In this document: piece after piece, positions 46,528 to 47,015 of the stretch
Numbering within the stretch: position 1 is the stretch's first letter
Layout: each line of letters begins with the position of its first letter
Assembly (NCBI RefSeq): GCF_900166625.1
Contig: NZ_LT800499.1
Span: forward strand, 4,250,253-4,297,267
From: Halobacillus massiliensis
GTDB lineage: Bacteria; Bacillota; Bacilli; Bacillales; Halobacillaceae
Direction of reading: 5' to 3'
DNA: 47,015 bases
Notes under the pieces: model-generated
What the model was told of the DNA's origin: nothing
Database searches by the model: none
Seen by the model: the letters and a program-made list of their open reading frames with translations, nothing else
Position numbers and translations under genes: made by a program

Positions 46528-46562
46528 AAAAAAAAGCCACCCCCTTGATAAAGGAGCAGCCT
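46528..46562 (-). terminator. Probable terminator after csfB
   Basis: CTCCTT pairs with AAGGGG across TATC, with partial outer pairing, followed by an 8-T run on the minus strand. The stem is imperfect, so some read-through into yaaO is possible. Confidence 0.55.
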
Positions 46563-46744
46563 CAGGAATGAATAGCCGTACGATAGGCCTTATTCATTTG
46601 ATCGATAAAATACTGATATTTCGGGTCATCTGCTGGTGTGTTAAGCATTTCTTTTTCACATGAATCACAAATATAGACTTTTAATAATAGAATTCCGTTA
46701 TCTGTTTTCTTAGAACAAATACTGCAGCATTCAGGTGTTTTCAA
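46562..46744 (-). CDS. csfB: Anti-sigma factor CsfB (Gin)
   Basis: Forespore protein that blocks premature sigma-G (and mother-cell sigma-E) activity. The 60 residues carry two zinc-type pairs, CSIC (7-10) and CDSC (26-29), as in Gin. The start is a TTG at 46744 behind AGGAGG. A sigma-F-type promoter precedes it, matching its known control. Position between an rRNA operon and yaaO matches B. subtilis. Confidence 0.93.
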   Translation of the reverse strand: MKTPECCSICSKKTDNGILLLKVYICDSCEKEMLNTPADDPKYQYFIDQMNKAYRTAIHS

Positions 46745-46778
46745 AGAAATCGGCCTCCTAAAGATATGAATTTATCTC

Positions 46779-46807
46779 TAGTATCTCCTAATCTATGAAC
46801 TTTATAC
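46779..46807 (-). promoter_or_regulatory. Sigma-F promoter of csfB
   Basis: GTATA (46803-46807), 14 bp, GGAGATACTA (46779-46788) on the minus strand; the -10 fits GGNRANAMTW at every position. Confidence 0.85.
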
Positions 46808-46845
46808 GAGATTTTTTATATTTTACTATTAAATTATCCAGCATA

Positions 46846-46883
46846 TAAAAAAACCTTGGAAGATGATTTCTTCCAAGGTTTTA
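46846..46883 (-). terminator. Terminator of the rRNA operon
   Basis: AAAACCTTGGAA pairs perfectly with TTCCAAGGTTTT across a 9-nt loop, followed by TTTATAT on the minus strand, 8 bp after 5S rRNA. Confidence 0.95.
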
Positions 46884-46890
46884 ACTGAGA

Positions 46891-47004
46891 CGAGGCAGCG
46901 TCCTACTCTCACGGGGATAAACCCGACTACCATCGGCGCTGAAGAGCTTAACTGCTGTGTTCGGCATGGGAACAGGTGTGACCTCTTCGCTATCGCCACC
47001 TCAT
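46891..47004 (-). rRNA. rrf: 5S ribosomal RNA
   Basis: On the minus strand the sequence runs GAGGTGGCGATAGCGAAGAG, then CACACCTGTTCCCATGCCG and AACACAGCAGTTAAGCTCTT, and ends GAGAGTAGGACGCTGCC, the normal Bacillus 5S. The ends GATGAGG and CCTCGTC can pair beyond the usual helix I, forming the double-stranded precursor substrate that RNase M5 (rnmV here) cuts. Exact mature ends are uncertain by a few bases. 23S rRNA must lie just right of the window. Confidence 0.95.
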
Positions 47005-47015
47005 CGTATGAAGGG

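Overview
The window is a core-chromosome segment of an endospore-forming, low-GC Gram-positive bacterium of the Bacillaceae. The gene set and order match the origin-proximal region of Bacillus subtilis from csfB/yaaO to sul (folP) almost gene for gene, so orthology rests on both sequence and synteny. The repeats and a few acidic protein tails fit a salt-tolerant genus in the Halobacillus neighbourhood, but that is only an impression. All protein genes except abrB, and the 5S rRNA, are on the minus strand; abrB and two tRNA genes are on the plus strand. By analogy with B. subtilis the replication origin lies beyond the right end, so the minus-strand genes run with the replication fork.

Layout from right to left, in the direction of transcription. 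(a) 47.0-41.3 kb: 3' end of an rRNA operon (5S), csfB, then yaaO-tmk-darA-yaaR-holB-ricT-yabA. (b) 41.3-36.6 kb: yabB-yazA-rsmI, abrB (plus strand) and metS. (c) 36.6-29.2 kb: yabD, yabE-like, rnmV-ksgA, yabG, veg, sspF, ispE and purR. (d) 28.3-18.6 kb: spoVG, glmU-prs, ctc, pth, fin-mfd and spoVT. (e) 18.6-13.4 kb: yabM-yabN-rqcP, yabP-yabQ-divIC and yabR. (f) 12.8-8.2 kb: tRNA-Met and tRNA-Glu (plus), spoIIE and yabS-yabT. (g) 8.1-1.1 kb: tilS-hpt-ftsH, coaX-hslO and cysK, then the 5' part of folP at the left edge.

The segment mixes housekeeping genes (PRPP and cell-wall precursor synthesis, tRNA and rRNA maturation, DNA repair, proteolysis) with a dense set of sporulation genes. The regulatory DNA is unusually readable. 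I find close matches to promoters for sigma-H (spoVG), sigma-F (yabS, fin, csfB), sigma-G (spoVT), sigma-K (yabG), tentatively sigma-E (yabP), sigma-B (ctc), a 21-bp-spaced spoIIE promoter, tandem Spo0A boxes at abrB and paired PurBoxes at purR.

The part that known features do not explain is a family of structured intergenic repeats at about 0.5-1.0, 12.9-13.3, 19.4-20.0 and 28.5-29.1 kb. Two related subfamilies, here called A and B (153-170 bp, with GTTCCGTTTA/TAAACGGAAC ends), always occur as a convergent A-spacer-B unit of about 380 bp, in either overall orientation. Long internal helices are kept by compensatory changes between A and B. Two of the four sites coincide with places where B. 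subtilis genes are missing (pabB-pabA-pabC; yabJ/ridA). No insertion sequence with a transposase, prophage or CRISPR array was seen.
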